From contig CABMPS010000095.1 of the NCBI GenBank assembly GCA_902388545.1, positions 1 to 7,293 of the forward strand: a stretch of DNA of 7,293 nt. The letters are read 5' to 3'. The stretch comes from an uncultured Collinsella sp. Lineage in GTDB: Bacteria > Actinomycetota > Coriobacteriia > Coriobacteriales > Coriobacteriaceae. Position 1 is the stretch's first letter, and each line of letters opens with the position of its first letter. Shown here piece by piece: positions 6,595 to 7,293 of this stretch. The notes beneath the pieces are model-generated. The model did no database searches and was not told where the DNA came from. It saw nothing but the letters and a program-made list of their open reading frames with translations. The position numbers were made by a program, and so were the translations under genes.

Positions 6595-7134
6595 CTATGC
6601 TCCTAGCGTATCTTGCGAAGCATCGCCCAGGTGCTCCGTCAATGCTGAATTCTGCAGCTGCTCAAGCTCATCTAAAACAGAGCGAGCCTCTTTAAATGTC
6701 TGCGAAACGCGTTTCTTGTTGCTCACTTTTTCTTCCTTAGGCTTAGGTCGAGCATCCTCGGTGATTGCAATGGCATTAGCGACAGCCAAGTCACCCGTAA
6801 GGGTAATAGAAAGAGCGACCTCGACAACACCCAAATCCTGGGCGATTTCGAGAGCACGACCAGAAAGCAGAGCCTTCGGTTTGCCGAGTTTATCACGCGT
6901 TACCGAAACATCCTTGCGACCTACACCTTGACTAAAACCCGTGCCGAGAGCTTTAAGCACCGCCTCGCGCGAAGCAAAGCGGCTCGCATAGTGAGCAGCG
7001 GGACGCGATGATGCATCGCAATACGCACGCTCTTCTTCGGTAAACACACGCCGAGCAAACGACGGCGTCTTTTCAAGAATTGATTTCATGCGGGAAATCT
7101 CGACGATATCAACGCCGATACCAGCTTCAGCCAT
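6595..7134 (-). CDS. acpS: Holo-[acyl-carrier-protein] synthase with C-terminal extension
   Basis: A 179-residue protein whose first 127 residues are an AcpS-type 4'-phosphopantetheinyl transferase, the enzyme that activates acyl carrier protein with coenzyme A. It shows GIGVDIVEISR (5-15, Asp9 a metal ligand in the family), FTEEERAYC (31-39) and RFASREAVLKALGTGF (52-67, Glu57 the second expected ligand; the common KEA is REA). The C-terminal motif is LSITLTGDLAVANAIAI (108-124), where many homologues have a His in place of Leu112. Residues 128-179 are extra: a charged lysine-rich stretch followed by a probable helix (about 143-162); AcpS is usually near 120-130 residues. I chose the ATG at 7134 because GGAGGTG lies just upstream. 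The in-frame ATG at 7146 would place that site inside the gene. First gene of the operon. Confidence 0.92.
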   Translation of the reverse strand: MAEAGIGVDIVEISRMKSILEKTPSFARRVFTEEERAYCDASSRPAAHYASRFASREAVLKALGTGFSQGVGRKDVSVTRDKLGKPKALLSGRALEIAQDLGVVEVALSITLTGDLAVANAIAITEDARPKPKEEKVSNKKRVSQTFKEARSVLDELEQLQNSALTEHLGDASQDTLGA

Positions 7135-7137
7135 GTT

Positions 7138-7144
7138 CACCTCC
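7138..7144 (-). promoter_or_regulatory. Shine-Dalgarno site that fixes the acpS start
   Basis: GGAGGTG on the minus strand ends 3 bases before the ATG at 7134, with the GGAGG core 5 bases away. It overlaps codons 2-3 of the alternative frame starting at 7146 and therefore argues for the downstream ATG. Confidence 0.8.
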
Positions 7145-7163
7145 ATATCGCACAGACTAAGTT

Positions 7164-7193
7164 ATTGTAGCCCGTTCACAGAAGATGCGACAA
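7164..7193 (-). promoter_or_regulatory. Candidate proximal sigma-70 promoter (P2) for the operon
   Basis: On the minus strand, TTGTCG (7188-7193) is followed after 18 bases by TACAAT (7164-7169), giving 4/6 and 5/6 matches to the -35 and -10 consensus. It would start transcription roughly 20-25 bases before the acpS ATG, leaving a short leader that includes the Shine-Dalgarno site. This is based on sequence matching alone. Confidence 0.45.
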
Positions 7194-7199
7194 ACGAGG

Positions 7200-7229
7200 G
7201 TTATAAAACACAGCTACTATGTGAGACAA
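7200..7229 (-). promoter_or_regulatory. Candidate distal sigma-70 promoter (P1) for the operon
   Basis: On the minus strand, TTGTCT (7224-7229) is followed after 18 bases by TATAAC (7200-7205), with 4/6 and 5/6 matches. It lies between the upstream terminator and acpS, exactly where an operon promoter is needed. The spacer contains a weak CACA...TGTG dyad, too short to call an operator. Confidence 0.5.
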
Positions 7230-7242
7230 AACCCGTAAACGC

Positions 7243-7275
7243 AAAAAAAGGGGGAGGCCGCGAGGCCTCCCCCTT
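7243..7275 (-). terminator. Strong intrinsic terminator of an upstream minus-strand gene
   Basis: A perfect 12-bp stem (7248-7259 with 7264-7275, core GGGGGAGGCC) closes a 4-base loop and, read on the minus strand, runs into seven T residues (7243-7249). It ends transcription of a gene whose body lies beyond the right edge and isolates the acpS operon from it. On the plus strand the downstream CTTCTTCA is only weakly T-rich. Confidence 0.85.
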
Positions 7276-7293
7276 CTTCAAGTCATCAGACGG

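Noticed and set aside
5935..6931. Plus-strand frames opposite nnr and acpS (for example 5935-6507 and 6386-6931)
   Set aside because: Shadows of confident minus-strand genes; Ser/Thr/Arg-rich translations without domains.
7135..7146. An acpS start at the ATG at 7146
   Set aside because: The only good Shine-Dalgarno sequence (GGAGGTG) would lie inside the coding region; family proteins begin just before the GxGxDI motif, consistent with 7134.
7209..7224. A CACA...TGTG dyad in the P1 spacer as a repressor operator
   Set aside because: Four-base arms with a 7-base centre are expected by chance; no second copy or flanking symmetry supports it.
7276..7293. The end of an upstream minus-strand coding sequence (adjacent in-frame TGA TGA codons are visible)
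   Set aside because: Only 18 bases are available, so no frame can be assigned. The terminator next to it suggests a gene ends nearby, but none can be annotated.

Overview
The window looks like chromosomal housekeeping DNA from a fairly GC-rich member of the Actinomycetota, most likely a Coriobacteriia gut anaerobe close to Collinsella. This assignment is an inference. It rests on the actinobacterial gene order acpS-nnr-alr-tsaE-tsaB-rimI-tsaD, on the last three genes being one open frame, on the codon bias, and on a palindrome built on GTGACAAAGGG that I recall from intergenic DNA of such genomes. No database search was possible.

Layout, read along the minus strand from the right edge. A strong intrinsic terminator (7243-7275) closes a gene lying outside the window. 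About 75 bases follow with two plausible sigma-70-type promoters. Six genes then run head to tail: acpS (holo-ACP synthase with an unusual C-terminal tail), nnr (NAD(P)HX epimerase-dehydratase fusion), alr (alanine racemase), a family 4 iron-sulfur uracil-DNA glycosylase, tsaE, and a 794-residue TsaB-RimI-TsaD fusion. Junction gaps are 0, 2, 8 and 12 bases, and the last pair overlaps by 14 bases. Most Shine-Dalgarno sites lie inside the end of the preceding gene, so this is almost certainly one translationally coupled operon. The last 310 bases (1-310) contain no gene. They hold one probable and one clear minus-strand terminator, GC-rich self-complementary DNA, and a palindromic repeat with a decayed second copy at the window edge.

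Functionally the operon mixes lipid-cofactor activation (AcpS), nicotinamide cofactor repair (Nnr), cell-wall D-alanine supply (Alr), DNA uracil repair (UDG), and the tRNA t6A37 machinery plus ribosomal protein N-acetylation (TsaE, TsaB-RimI-TsaD). All of the TsaB/D/E machinery is encoded by two overlapping genes. TsaC/Sua5, which makes the threonylcarbamoyl-adenylate donor, is not in the window.

I see no mobile element, CRISPR array, tRNA, rRNA or defence system, and no convincing undescribed system. The most notable points are the triple fusion, the AcpS tail together with a changed C-terminal motif, the glycosylase inserted between alr and tsaE, and the palindromic repeat.
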